Shown: piece after piece, positions 45,815-57,279 of the stretch
Position numbering within the stretch: the stretch's first letter is position 1
Layout of the letters: each line of letters opens with the position of its first letter
NCBI GenBank assembly: GCA_944470555.2
Contig: OX104134.1
Span: forward strand, 97,830,701 to 97,894,700
DNA length: 64,000 nucleotides
Reading direction: 5' to 3'
Source: Heterobilharzia americana
Taxonomy: Eukaryota; Platyhelminthes; Trematoda; Strigeidida; Schistosomatidae
The notes under the pieces: model-generated
Told to the model about the DNA's origin: nothing
Seen by the model: the letters and a program-made list of their open reading frames with translations, nothing else
Databases searched by the model: none
Position numbers and translations under genes: made by a program

Positions 45815-45930
45815 ATTGATACTGGATGAGGATTGAAGGTAAAATAAAACTTAGGCCGAGGGGGATTCGAACCAGTCTGCCAAACCATAGCTGTATCAGA
45901 TAGTCAAAGTGGTAGCTAAGCTGGTTATCT
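45815..45930 (-). repeat. tRNA fold-back remnant
   Basis: gatactggatgaggattgaaggtaaaata is the terminal half, gattcgaacc a box B complement, and gtctgccaaaccatagctgtatcagatagtc the outer terminus, placed directly after the box. Confidence 0.55.
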
Positions 45931-46539
45931 CAGCAGTTATTAGAGTGGACTGTAAAGTCACTACTGAACTTCATAGCATTATGTTCTTGTTGTTATCGAG
46001 ACAGATGATCACTGTTGAATGTTAGATCAGATTAGCAAAGTCATTCAGTAGATTCCAACTAGCTCACTTGTAATTCTTCGAGTTATCACACCACAAGATT
46101 ATCTTCACTATTCTATGCTGCTGGAAGATAACTGAATGAATGTTGCATAAATGTTGATTTACATGCACTGACTCTAGATGTTTTTCTTATTACTGTTTAC
46201 AAATCCCCAGTGAAAGAATATTCACTGACTGGACAACTGGTCAACTAATTCAAAGCAGTTAACCTATCATTCAAAGCTCTCTGAAATAGTCTAATCCAGA
46301 ATCTACCAATCCTTCATTTTTAGTGATCTGTGTTTATTTATTTGCGAAGATTAGGCTGAGAGTACAGTGGGATGACGAATACATACTTGGATATTACTTG
46401 TGAAAGTGAAAACTGCACAAAACTCTTTTTGGTTGAAATGAGGTTTAGTTCATACATCATCTGGCTAAGTGGGAAGAGATTTAAGCCAGGAAGGCAGATT
46501 TTAGTAGTTCTATTCCTCCCATCGCTGAGGTTCACTTTC
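45931..46539. other. No recognised feature
   Basis: Short frames only. Confidence 0.35.
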
Positions 46540-47870
46540 AGGGGGTGCACCTATCACATTTTCACTCTACGACGGGTTCTGAAACACATGCATACTTACC
46601 GGAAGCAGACACTTGCCATACTTCTTGACTTGAGGGCAGCATTCGACTCCGTCGATCGCGAGGTGTTGTACCAGTGTCTACTCAAACTCATCCAGGCATG
46701 TAGGAGCTTATGGAGAGTTGTCATGAGAATTGACGACGACTAGTGTTGTTCGTCAGCGATGCTTTCTGTCCGTGTTTCTATTTAAATTTATTATAAATGT
46801 AATAATGGAAATAACCTTAGGTACGCCTGACTTCACAGGGATTATGGAGTTGATAGTGTCCTGTTAAGGGAAAACACTGACAAAACTCACGGTCTTCTGA
46901 AAGCGTTTAACGGGAGTCTGATTATGTTTGGCTAGCATACGTTTCGCTAGCACTTGTCAAGTGTAAGATGATGCTCCATAACTGGTCTCCTACAAGTACT
47001 CTCAGCCTAACGATAGGAAGTGAAGTAGTGGAATGTGTCACATACTTCGGAGTTGCATCAGCCTACCCAACGGGTTGGTTGCTGACAAAATATCAGCTTG
47101 GATACAGAAAACCCGTTTATCATTCCCCAACTGCCGTCATTTTTGCCTCTGACTATCTATAAAAAGACGAGTATACTGCACTGCAGTCCATTCTGTCCTG
47201 TTGCACAGCTGTGAGACTGTCGCTGATAGTAAAAGACATGATGGGATTAAAACGTTTTGACCACAGATGTCTCCTTAGCAATGCTTGTGTTTGGTGGAAT
47301 CACCACGTGAACAGTGTTGAGGTTAGACGAAGAAAACCAGGCAAACAAGTCAGCAGATTGATGACGTTGTGAACCTTCGTCAACTGAGATGGTTTAGACA
47401 TGTACTGCACATGCTAGGCCACCGTCGACCCTGACGTACCACGTTAGAGGAAGTTGGATTAAGTTGGAAGAGGGTTCAGAGTGACCAGACCAAGACATGG
47501 CACCAGTTCACAAAATCCCTAATTGTTGGTGTGAGGCATGTAGGGAGATGTAGACTGCTTGGTTGGTGTCCCCAAGATGGTAGGAATCGGCGGTTGAGTA
47601 CTTTAGGTGACATGGTTGGAAACTGATCTCCATGGTGTTGGTGTATTCACTCCTTGACATCTAAAGTTGGAATATCCGCACTAACCTTTGTATTCAAATT
47701 GTTTATCCTGTCACACAACTCTGTCAACTCTGATATCACTCTTTTCTATCCGCCTTTTCTTTGTGTACTACTGTGAATTGTGACAACTTGAACCGATGTA
47801 CCTGTACGCGAGGTTCCGTGTTAATTTTCTTAGCCAGTCAGTCACGTTTTTCCTTCATATTCTTGATTTA
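46540..47870 (+). mobile_element. Second LINE family, long relic
   Basis: A decayed non-LTR retrotransposon on the plus strand. 46372-46743 carries RT motif A (LAILLDLRAAFDSVDREVLYQC, the family pattern). 46750-46830 reads VVRQRCFLSVFLFKF (from GVRQGCPLSPFLFNF). 46968-47162 reads DWSPTSTLSLTIGSEVVECV-like. 47380-47450 reads LRQLRWFRHVL. 47540-47640 is the C-terminal GRCRLLGWCPQDGRNRR block. The FADD region is missing or deleted. The 3' end to about 47860 matches 23440-23765. Its clade was not determined. Confidence 0.7.
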
Positions 47871-47924
47871 GATTGGTCAGTGTATAATTGAACATTGTTA
47901 GTCGTCACTGAAGTTTATTTCTAC

Positions 47925-48020
47925 GGTTTGGTATTCTTCTACCTTTAAGGTTTTTTCTTGGATGTTTAATCACTAGACTAGACGACTTCGTCAGCATTTA
48001 CTTCTAGATGAAGTGGTAGA
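47925..48020 (-). repeat. Dispersed repeat gamma, copy 2
   Basis: The segment ggatgtttaatcactagactagacgacttcgtcagcattt shares its layout with 12415-12548 and with the left arm of 53484-53669. Confidence 0.45.
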
Positions 48021-48889
48021 ACTAGGAGAAAACCAAACAATTATCATAGTCAGTTGTATCACTAATTCGAGAAATCACTGTCTGTTAGCTGAAGTTGTGT
48101 GAGGAACTGTAGGCTATAGTAATAAATGTTGTCAGTGTGACAAGAATCAACTGCAGAAGGTATTAGCTGATGTGGCTCAAAATCAGACATAATGATGTAG
48201 ATGTACTCACTATCTATCTTCTCCAAAGTTTCGAAAACATTTAGACTCATTTCTTTATTCCACCTTAGCTCAAATCTTTCGTCTTGTTTATTTTGTCCTA
48301 CTTCTTCGGGTTTTCTCTTCATGGTGTTTATAATGTTGACAACGTGCAGAATAGACTCTCATTACATTGATATGATTAACAAGTAACTGGATGGCATAAG
48401 ATTTCGGGTTTAGGAATCAAAGAAATTACTGTTGTGTAACTATGAATGCTACCATGCTTAAAAAGCAATAACTGACCACCAGCATAATACACTCCCATTG
48501 TTGTCATCCACGGTCGTAGGTAAATGTGAGAATACAAAATTTACTTGAACAAGCAGATTAGAAATTAATGTAAAAACGGCTATTTACATATTTTTTTACT
48601 ACCAGTAACTGCTTAATTCTGTACATTGAGCTGTTTTCTAAGTAAGAAGCAGTGTACCATCTGTACATCAATCGTTGTGGTAAGACATGTCCAGAGAAAA
48701 AAAGCACTTTTTGATAATGAACCGATTGCCTATATCTAACACGAGAAATCACTGACCAGCGACTATTGTTTTGTCTATCGTGACAGTAGTGATCATTTTC
48801 TGAATCAGACATAGTGTTTCTAGGAGTAATCTGTTCAGCACACAGCTTCCAGTCTTTAGATTGCAGTCATGTGAGACATCGTACGCACA
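48021..48889. other. No recognised feature
   Basis: Overlapping opposed frames near 48062-48386 have no motif. Confidence 0.35.
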
Positions 48890-49591
48890 TATTATTATTA
48901 TTAGTCCCTTGGGTTCCTAATGGAACATAGGGCTTCAGTAGCACATCTCCATTACACTCTGTCCTCTGAAATCCTCTGAACCTGGCTCCATGACAGCCCA
49001 CAACCTCTCATTTCCTCCCAGCACGATCTACTCCATGTCACCCTCAACTCGGACGCCCAACTCGTCGTTTCCCATCTGACTTCCACTCGACGACCTGGCC
49101 TGACACATGATGTCCCCAGTCAGCCTTCTCAGTCTATGCCCAATCCATCTACACTTCCTTCCACTGCATATTTGTTCACCGATAACTTCTTGGTTGGTTC
49201 GTTTTCAGAGTTCCTTGTTGCTTATTCTTACTATTCTGGCCATCTGATCTTCAGTAACGGGTGAGCGTAGGCAGTTGTTGATGAATGTCTGTAGTTTATT
49301 GGAAATGCCTGTCGTAACACGCCAAGTCTCTGAGCCATAAAGAAGCACTGACTTGACTGGCATTGTTATTGGTGTTGAAAATCCGGATGTTGTTCCACAT
49401 GTGGAGTGGAGTGCAGAAGATCTCCACACTGGTTTCAGGCTAATGAACGCTTGTCTTGCTTTTCCGATTTTGACTTTGACATCCTCGTCCGTGCTCCCAC
49501 CAGTGGTTGAAACAGTGCTGCCTAGGTAGGTGTAGGTGGAGGAGGTTACTTCCTTTAAGTTTCTCCCGTTGATGGTGACTGGAGTTTGTTG

Positions 49592-49623
<32 letters not shown>

Positions 49624-49860
49624 GCGGCATCTTCATCACTTCTGTCTTCTCTATATTCACCTGAAGTCCCGTCTTCGCTGCCTCGCCTCGCCTCGCCTCT
49701 CCTCTTCTGTCAACTTGTTAGTTTTCGCCTGTAGATCATCAAGTTTGTTTGACATCAGACACAAGTCATCGTTAGCGAAATCCAGATCTTCTAGGTTCTT
49801 TTCCTCGCTCCAGCCAGCCTATCCCACTCTTCTCACAGATCCCCACTGTTTGTTGCATGA

Positions 49861-49935
49861 TCCAGTCCAGTCCAGTCCAGTCCAGTCCAGTCCAGTCCAG
49901 TCCAGTCCAGTCCAGTCCAGTCCAGTCCAGTCCAG
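49861..49935. repeat. (CCAGT)n array of about 15 units inside RTE copy F
   Basis: The same position and the same unit (reverse complement GGACT) as the array at 36938-37032. Confidence 0.92.
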
Positions 49936-50179
49936 TTGAGCACAATCAGGAATATCATGGGGGATAGTAGGTGGCAACCTTGTTTCACTACTGTCTTCAC
50001 TTCACTTCACTTCACTTCAAAAGCATCACTGAGCTTCCCATTGTGAATTACTTAGCTGGTATGCGGCGTCTTCATATAGTTGTTGAATGAGGCGGATAAA
50101 GTTTTGTGGTATTCCGTAGTATTGAAGCAGTTTCCAAATTACCTCTCGGTCGATGCTGTCAGAGGCCTTCTCAAAGTCG

Positions 50180-50957
50180 CTAAAGTTGAGGTGGAGTTGA
50201 GTTGACTACCATTCTATACTCCGTTCTATGATGATGCTTAGTGTAGTGTAGAGTTTTAATTTGGTCCGCAAATGATTTGTACTTGCTGAATCCAGCTAGC
50301 CAGCCAGCCTGTTCCGGTCGTAGTTTTGAATCCAGTGCATACTTTAGTCTCTCCAGGATGATGCGGCTTAATATTTTGCTTGCTCTGGGTGGACAGGAGT
50401 GGAGCATGATTCCGTGCCAGTTCTTGCAAACACTGAGGTCTCCTTTCTTCGAGAGTTTGACAAGGTAACCCTTCTTCCAATCAATGGCCAGGTACCTTCT
50501 CTTCCTTCCACACCTTATGCAATAGTGGTGTGAGCATGTCCGCTGTTGTCTCTGCATCTGTTCTCAGTGCTTTTGGCGGTATTCCATCTGGTCCTGCTGC
50601 TCTCCCGCATTTCAGTAGTTTTATGGCGTTCAGGACTTCAATTTTCGTTGGGGGATTTATGTTCACTTGTAATTCAGCGGCTGCAGGTGGTATTTCTGGA
50701 CGAAGTGCAGGTGGTGGTCGATTCAAGAGCTTCTTGAAGTGGTCGGTCCATCGTTTCGTTTGTTTCTCTTCTTTGGCAATTAAATTTCCGTCATCATCTT
50801 TTATTGGCTTCCTCTGCGTTGATCTCTTCCCAGATAACAACCTGGTTATTTGATACAATGTTGTCAAGTCTCTATCTCTCCTACCTGCAGCCTGTTCTGC
50901 TTCACTTGCCGGTGCTTCGTAGAAGTGTGTTTTGTCTTTGCGTGCACTCTTCTTCAT
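50180..50957 (-). pseudogene. RTE reverse transcriptase, N-terminal part (copy F)
   Basis: Frame 50481-50957 has ITRLLSGKRSTQRK and RAAGPDGIPPKAL. Frame 50180-50557 continues WKKGYLVKLSKKGDLSVC and GFSKYKSFADQ. The two overlap in different phases. Motif A and FADD lie further on in short, shifted frames. Inactive. Confidence 0.75.
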
Positions 50958-51470
50958 TTCTTTGTCCAGTGTAGTGTTTTATACATTGTACTCAGTTCCT
51001 CTTGTCGTTGTGCATCCATGCACTGCACTGGTTTATCTTCTGCTTCACCATCCTACTCTCACACCTCGATCACCTTCCATGTGTCCATCGAGATCCATTC
51101 CATTCCATTCCTTGTCTTCTTTCTTCTTCCCTCCTTCCTAATACGGGTGTGCAGGTCTCTTTCCACATAGCTTTCAAAGACTTCCAGTGTTCTTCCACAC
51201 AGGTTTCTTCAGGGATGTCCCTCGATATCTCCCATTTTGTCTTGATGGCTGACTGCTGTGAAGATCTCCTATGTAGTTTCATCCTTCAGTTTCCGAGTCT
51301 TGTACTTGAACTGCGGTCTATCACCAGCTTCCTTGAAGGCTTTTAACTTGATTTGGAAGGTTCCTTGCACTAGATAGTGGTCTGAGCCTACATCTGCTCC
51401 TCTTCTTGACCTTGTGTCAAGTAGACTGTGTCTCCATTTTCTTGAGATTGAGATAAAGTCGATTTGATTT

Positions 51471-52321
51471 TTAATGTGTCCTGGAGTCTGGTGAAATCCA
51501 TGTCGCTTTGTGGATATCCTTGTGCTTGAACACACTGCCTCCAATCACCGAATCGTTGAATGCGCAGAATTCTGCAAACAATTCTCCATTCTCGTTCATC
51601 ACCTCACCGAGCGCTTCTTGACCCATGGTTAGTTCTCTTCCTGTGTTGTCCCCTCCCAGTTTAGCATTCATGTCGCCCATTAGAATTTTGATATCGCCAA
51701 CTGACGTCTTGTCCAGTGTTGATTGAAGTTGTCTGTAGAATTCCTCCTTTTTCTCTTGCTCTGCATTATTTGTAGGTGCATAACATTGTATGATTGTGAC
51801 CTTTCTTCCTTTTGAGTTGAATCTTGCTGTCATGATCCTGATCCTGGAGGAGATTGGTTCCCACTGCATGAGAGCCTTCGATGCTCTTGAGGACATCATG
51901 ATAGCCACCCCATAACTCAGTGTGCTCGTGGTTGGCGTCTGGGTGACAATATCGGAGTAGATTATTGATTCTCCAGTTGACAGTTTGGAGAGTCCACTCC
52001 CATTCCATCTGCTTTCGCAAATCCCAAGCACTTCGATGTGATACCTTCTCATCTCGTTTGCAATCTGGGCTGCCCTACCAGCTGGGTTCAAACATGGTGC
52101 GGACATTCCATGTCCTTACGTTTACTTTCGCTTTCATCGAGGGTGAGAAGACACATCGGCCAATTGGCTTCCCGAAGGCTTTCACCAACTGGCGTCATTT
52201 CGCCTCTCCGATTCCAGCGGGGAATAAGTTTGTTTTCATTTTTTATATTTTGTTTGTGCTTTGAAGTTTCTTTAGCGGTTAGATTTGTTTTACGGGGTAG
52301 GGTTGCTAGCCCTATGCCCAA
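51471..52321 (-). pseudogene. RTE endonuclease (copy F), longest intact stretch
   Basis: Frame 51471-52106 (211 residues) runs from the start of the endonuclease to TWISPD without a stop: CESRW (32-36), CYAPTNN, GDMNAKLGG and GELFAEFCAFNDSVIGG are all in one frame. The part with SDH is in the next frame, 51269-51544. The N-terminus is in 52088-52321 (MGIGLATLP). It is the best endonuclease frame in the window but is still broken at both ends. Confidence 0.82.
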
Positions 52322-52387
52322 CCTTCCCTCTTTGTCGGGGCTTAGGACCGGCTAGTAACTAGTGAACTAGTTAACCAGGCGAGGTTA

Positions 52388-53483
52388 CGCACACATCTTA
52401 TAACACATAAAATCGTTTATCCATCTCTTTCTCTCTCTGTTTTGTTCTGAAACTTAAAATGACTACAGGTTTTCATACTGTGCATTTGTGTCTATTTGGC
52501 TAATTTTGTGTCCATAGTCACGGAATTTATGACTTAAAGTTGATACTTCTTATTGAATCTTACCTAATTCAATAGTGGAAAAGCTGTGAACATACAGAAT
52601 TGGACGTGAAGGAAACTTCCTTCATGGTTTTTTGACTTTCTAGAAACTGAACCTGTTTTAGTCGTCTCATCTCTATCCTACTTCGACTAACTTTTCGACG
52701 TAATTACGAAGCATAGACAATCAATCCTGTGGAAGATCATCAACCATGAATTTCATTTGAGAAGAATTTCTTTCGTTGAGTCCTAAATTTCGGTGACTAA
52801 ATTGGTCAAACAAACACAATGTACAGGTTGAAAAATCTGTATTCACCAACAAAGTGCTTCCATCGTCTGACAGTGAACTAATCAGGTTTAAAAATACACT
52901 AGCTGATGGTTGCCAACAGCTCAAAAATACCGGTTATTTGACAAAGTTTTGCCAATGAAACAACATCTTGAAGCTTTGTCTAATCTACAGAAAGATGAAA
53001 ATCTGATAAGTAAATCAGACAAAGAAGGAAGCATAGGATTGTTGGATAGAAGGGATTACATTGACTCAAAATAACATCCGAAAACGTGTGTCATTAAGTG
53101 ACCTTCCCACCAAATTCATTGTTTACAACTGTACTATCGTACACAAAAGCCTATCAGTCAATCCAGTAAATACATCCATAAATACACACACGTATGCAAG
53201 CACATACAAGTGTATCTACAACTGACGATCAGATTGCATTCAGCTACATTTTTGATACAGAAGTGACATGTGAGACAACCAAGGTGATAAGGTGGACTGA
53301 TGAAACAGCAATGCTAGAACAATATAAAGCGTGCTGTTTGCTTTTTGTATTTAACAGAAGGACTAAATGAATATCAAATGATATCAGAGTGAGAGTCATT
53401 TGCCAACTGTTGACATAAAAAATATGAATTTCCTAAGTTAGTATCTGAAATAGTGGAGAATATATGTAGCTCAGGTCAATGGT
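52388..53483. other. No recognised feature
   Basis: AT-rich DNA without gene or repeat evidence. Confidence 0.35.
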
Positions 53484-53669
53484 CTTGGTTGTATTGTGTT
53501 CTCTGAGCTGGGTTGTTTAACCGTGAAGCATTCAACATCCTTCCAGACGACATCATCAGCACTAACTTCAGTAACTTCATACTGAAGTTAGTGCTGATGA
53601 TGTCGTCTGGAAGGACGTTGAATGCTTCACGGTTAAACAACCCAGCTCAGAGAACACAATACAACCAAG
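53484..53669. repeat. 89-bp near-perfect hairpin (repeat gamma, inverted pair)
   Basis: Arms 53484-53572 and 53581-53669 are reverse complements with one mismatch and an 8-nt loop. Each arm is a copy of repeat gamma. Confidence 0.9.
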
Positions 53670-53720
53670 AAGTTAGTATCTACTGAAAGCTGTGTTGTAT
53701 AATTCATTATCGTTATTATT

Positions 53721-53998
53721 ATGTGAGATAGTTGCGGTTTGACAGACTTGCATTGATACTTCATGATGGTTGAAGGTGAAATTAAAGTTTGGTCTACGGC
53801 ATGATTCGAACCAGCAATCACCGAGTTTCCAGCCCGGTTTCTACCACTGAACAAAACCCTTGGTGATTGAAGCGAAATAAAAATATGGTCAGTAATCTGG
53901 TCTGGTGGTTCATTTGGTAGAGTCCTGGGACTGGGCGCGGGTTCGAATCCCGCTATGGCCCAAATTTCCATTTCGCTTTCAATCACCACCTAGTATGA
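53721..53998. repeat. tRNA fold-back element with two opposed tRNA-like parts
   Basis: The left half has the terminal sequence (gagatagttgcggtttgacag, catgatggttgaagg) and a box B complement (gattcgaaccagc). The right half has a plus-strand tRNA-like part (53901-53962: TTTGGTAGAGTCC, GGTTCGAATCC) and the terminus atttcgctttcaatcaccacctagta. The tRNA-like parts are shortened. Confidence 0.65.
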
Positions 53999-55184
53999 CT
54001 CACTCTCAAGTCTATATGGAACAAATGAGTTCATATCTTACGGAGTAAATTTTGATTCAATTGCATGATATTCCAAGTTTCATTAGCTGATGACACTTTG
54101 TCTCCTTTCTCCCATTTTGCAGGCTTCTGTTCTTACAAACTGTCTAATCACACTTTGAGCAGTATATCCATTTCTTCGGATATCTATAAGATGATTGCGT
54201 ACAATAAATAGCTGGAAGATTTGTGGTTCCTACTTGTTACTCATTTCGTTTTAAACTATTCTGTAGGCTACTGATTGCTATCTCCACTGTAATTTTACAA
54301 ATATAAATGAAAATTTTATTTCACTGATATTTAATGGGTAACTGGTAAAGGTCTAAGAAAACAGAAACAGATGGACCAGACTGACTGTTCAGTTTTCAAA
54401 TTACTTACAAGCTACGTAATCCATTTCGATACTATGTACAGATAGCTAGTCATTCAGTCACTCTTTAGAATTCCCCAATTATTTTGTATACTTCCTCATC
54501 TTCTTATGCCCCTATTTTTCACTTAAAGAGAATCAGTTGGTTTGAAAAATTTGACTGTTTGCAAGAAATTTGTTCAGGTATAATGTTGACAAGTTGCACT
54601 TATAACAGGCAAAAAGGCAGTCCAGTATTTTAATCTCTCTTGCTTGATCGACTAGACCTGAAGACAAGTGTGAATGAGTTCTTTCTATGCACATCATTTA
54701 GTAATGTTTGCCAGAAGTTGATGCTGTCCTTTGATTTTAACATACCGGGATGCTACTAGTTCTAATAATTCAAAAGCTGTGCCTGAATTTCTCGTGGATA
54801 TTTCTTCGGATTTTTGCTGGATTATTAGCTAGGGTTCTACTGAGAACCTTTTCAATACATTTTTCGCCACTTCTCATTTACGTTATCAGAGCGAAGTACT
54901 AAGCAGACAACTGAAACTCTATGGGATTGTTGAGTTGATTCAAGTAAGTGGGAGGACTACAGATAAGCAATCAATGCATTTAGCCTAAAGAATGAGTAAA
55001 AGTATACAATTAGATGACAGTTACTTTTGAACGGTAAGAAATAAGTCATAAGTAATGACTGAAAAGAAAGTTCTTCAAGATGACTGCAAAGCTATTGTCC
55101 TATGGAAGCCTCTCCTATGTGTCAGACACAACTCATCCAGTTTGGAGGTTCGTGACGATTTGATTGACTACATGGGGTATTCGT
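53999..55184. other. No recognised feature
   Basis: Nothing identified apart from short frames. Confidence 0.35.
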
Positions 55185-55335
55185 CACGACTCAGTAGGTC
55201 AATGGTAACATGTTAGCTCCGAAACCCGAAGGTCCTGGGTTCGCACTGCTGAAGAGTTTCATACTAGGACGAGACTGGTGTCCAATGCTCCCAAGCTTTC
55301 GACTGTTCCTCAACTGTGTTGAATACTGCTCGCCT
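55185..55335 (+). repeat. Beta SINE, degraded
   Basis: gtcacgactcagtaggtcaatggtaac, cctgggttcgcactgctgaagagtttcatactaggacgagac and caatgctcccaagcttt show a beta copy with a broken core (CTGAAGA, GAGA). Confidence 0.6.
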
Positions 55336-55477
55336 TACAACTCATTCAAAAATTCTTGTTTCGGCTCCTTTATCCTCTCCACATCTCTTTTTAACAGATT
55401 AGTTATTTGGCTTTAGATGGTAGTTTATGCCTTATAGTGATCACGTTCAATAAGTAACGAAACCTTATCAGGCAAAA

Positions 55478-55636
55478 CCCTTCGTGATTGAAGTGAAATA
55501 AAATTCTAGTCAGCAGTCAGACCTCGTAACTCAGTTGGAAGAGCACCAAATCGGTAACCTAGTGGTCACTGGTTCGAATCCAGCCGTGGTCCAGATTTTC
55601 ACTTACCTTCAATAATCACCCAGTACAAAAACCTAT
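55478..55636 (+). repeat. tRNA-bearing fold-back element 6
   Basis: gattgaagtgaaataaaattctagtcagcagtcag leads to a tRNA-like core (55523-55592) with GTAACTCAGTTGGAAGAGC and GGTTCGAATCC, then cagattttcacttaccttcaataatcacccagta. It is very close to the element at 6333-6492. Confidence 0.7.
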
Positions 55637-56264
55637 CCATCACCAATCTCAACCTTATTTCACTCGTCACTGTTATGGTATTTGCCAGTTAAATGCATTA
55701 TTGCATAACAATACATTTCATATACTTATTGACATATTTTCTTCAATCGGATTGGTTACAAAGATTGTTATTATCTGCATGTATATCGATTACCGGTAAT
55801 CTATTTCACTGGGTCATATGAAATCAGGTGATTTATGATTTGTAATCAAAACATGGTAGAAGTAACAATAACGTATATATGTACTCGGTTTGTGTGCATG
55901 GATAAATACCAGTCAAGTGCTCTTGATGTTGGATAGATTGACATCGTTTTTGTTGTTGTTTGTGTTTAGAAATATTGATTTAATATCAAGGAGTGAAGTG
56001 TATGTAATGGATAGACAAAACACGCTAGTTACATATAATAATATCGGAATAATGGTGTTCTATAAATTGTACAGTGGTAATGATAATAATACCTTATGCC
56101 ACACAGAGAAATCTTATTTCAATGTTTGGGGCTGTGTCTGCTATGACTACACTTATTTTTTCGGCGGTGAGATGAAAACAATCCCCTAACTAGATATACC
56201 GGGAAAAGATAAAATTCTTCCGTCATATGGTGACTAAGACTAGCTTGATCACTTGAACAAGTTA
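55637..56264. other. No recognised feature
   Basis: A 99-residue plus frame at 55890-56189 has no recognised motif. Confidence 0.3.
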
Positions 56265-56274
56265 TCTCAATAAT

Positions 56275-56322
<48 letters not shown>
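56265..56322. repeat. (AAT)n microsatellite
   Basis: An AAT/ATA run of nearly 60 bp. No RTE 3' end was seen next to it. Confidence 0.9.
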
Positions 56323-56323
<1 letters not shown>

Positions 56324-56612
56324 GCTTTATTCTGAAAGATATTTCAAGAATACTGTACAGTATGTTATATAGCATCAGTTGGACAGAAACAGTGCATATG
56401 TATACATAAAAAATTAACGTTAGTAGAAATTACGTATAAAAGATGAGAATATTCACTTCATTTACAACTTTCTTGAAAATGCGGAGCTAAGTAAGAAATC
56501 ATATTAGCAGTTAGATTCATAATACATAAATAATAGCAACCTGCTTAATCTTTAATTAAGTTGTTATTCATTGTAGACTGACATCAATTGGAGGAACAAA
56601 GGAAACCTGGGA

Positions 56613-56658
56613 GCACTGGACAGCTGTTTCGTCCTAGCATGGAACTCATCAGCAGTGT
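56613..56658 (-). ncRNA. Hammerhead ribozyme (beta type), intact CTGATGA core
   Basis: The minus strand reads CACTG, CTGATGA, GTTC/GGAC stem II, GAAAC, AGCTGTC, CAGTG. All fixed positions are present, stem I has 5 good pairs, and cleavage is predicted after GTC. Confidence 0.85.
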
Positions 56659-56975
56659 GCACCCACGACCCGCCAGGGATCGAACCTACGACCTTCAGGT
56701 TCTGCGGCCAGCGCGTTACCATTGGGCTAGCCATTGGGTCAGAATCCAGTGGTCCATATTTCCAACTTCTGTTAGCTCACGATAAAGCGTAACCGCCACC
56801 CAATGTCATTGTTGAGTAACTGTCCTCACGACCATCAGACTTTGACTCCACCGGTCACGACTTCTCATTGGAAGCTAGTCACTAATGAGCACCATTTAGA
56901 TTGAATTTTGAGGGAGTTGTGGAGATTTAGAAACCTGAAGATGGCGGGTTCGATCCCTGGCGGGGTCGTGGGTGC

Positions 56976-57021
56976 GCACTGCTGATGAGTTCCATGCTAG
57001 GACGAAACAGCTGTCCAGTGC
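56976..57021 (+). ncRNA. Hammerhead ribozyme (beta type), intact CTGATGA core
   Basis: GCACTG (56976-56981), CTGATGA (56982-56988), stem II (56989-57003), GAAAC (57004-57008), cleavage triplet ending at 57015, CAGTGC (57016-57021). With six stem I pairs and the canonical core it is one of the best ribozyme candidates in the window. Confidence 0.87.
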
Positions 57022-57279
57022 TCCCAGGTTCCTTTGTTCCTCCAATTGATGTCAGTCTACGATGAATAACAACTTGAAATATTTCCAAATCTCCACAACT
57101 CCCTCAATAGTCTTTAGTTTGGTTTCAAAAAAAGTCGATTAGTTGGTTCATTTCTGACACTTTTTTCCTCGCACATGAGACGAGCTGAATACGGTATTGT
57201 AGAGATTTTTATATTTTGTAGTACGTGCATAAAGTTTTACATACTTGCTCTGGTGTCCCCTGGGGATTGAAAGTTGGAG

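Larger units (their letters stand above)
48890..52387 (-). mobile_element. RTE-clade retrotransposon, copy F, nearly complete
   Basis: Both ends are present: (TTA)n at 48892-48902 and the 5' terminus at about 52387. It is longer than copy B because of inserted pentanucleotide repeats (CCAGT array at 49861-49935; shorter expansions near 49682, 50000, 51018 and 51096). The RT is broken by frameshifts; the endonuclease is the better preserved part. Confidence 0.92.
56549..57119. mobile_element. Beta composite 3: head-to-head SINE dimer with target duplication
   Basis: The minus-strand copy spans about 56558-56745 and the plus-strand copy about 56938-57110. The central spacer (agaatccagtggtccatattt...gactccaccgg) matches the spacer of the dimer at 2333-2876 closely. 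The right arm has the long tail ending in actccctcaa, and the left arm stops at aagttgttattc. The words tctttaatt (56549-56557) and tctttagtt (57111-57119) flank the unit, 8 of 9 bases alike. The tRNA head of the right arm is partly lost: it starts at aacctgaagatggcgggttcg after a piece of tail-like sequence. Confidence 0.82.

Noticed and set aside
53592..53640. Hammerhead-like motif in repeat gamma (CTGATGA, a stem, then GAAT)
   Set aside because: The copies at 12415 and 47925 also show CTGANGA followed by a stem, but GAAA is not kept (AAAA, TAAA, GAAT), and no downstream partner for stem I was found.
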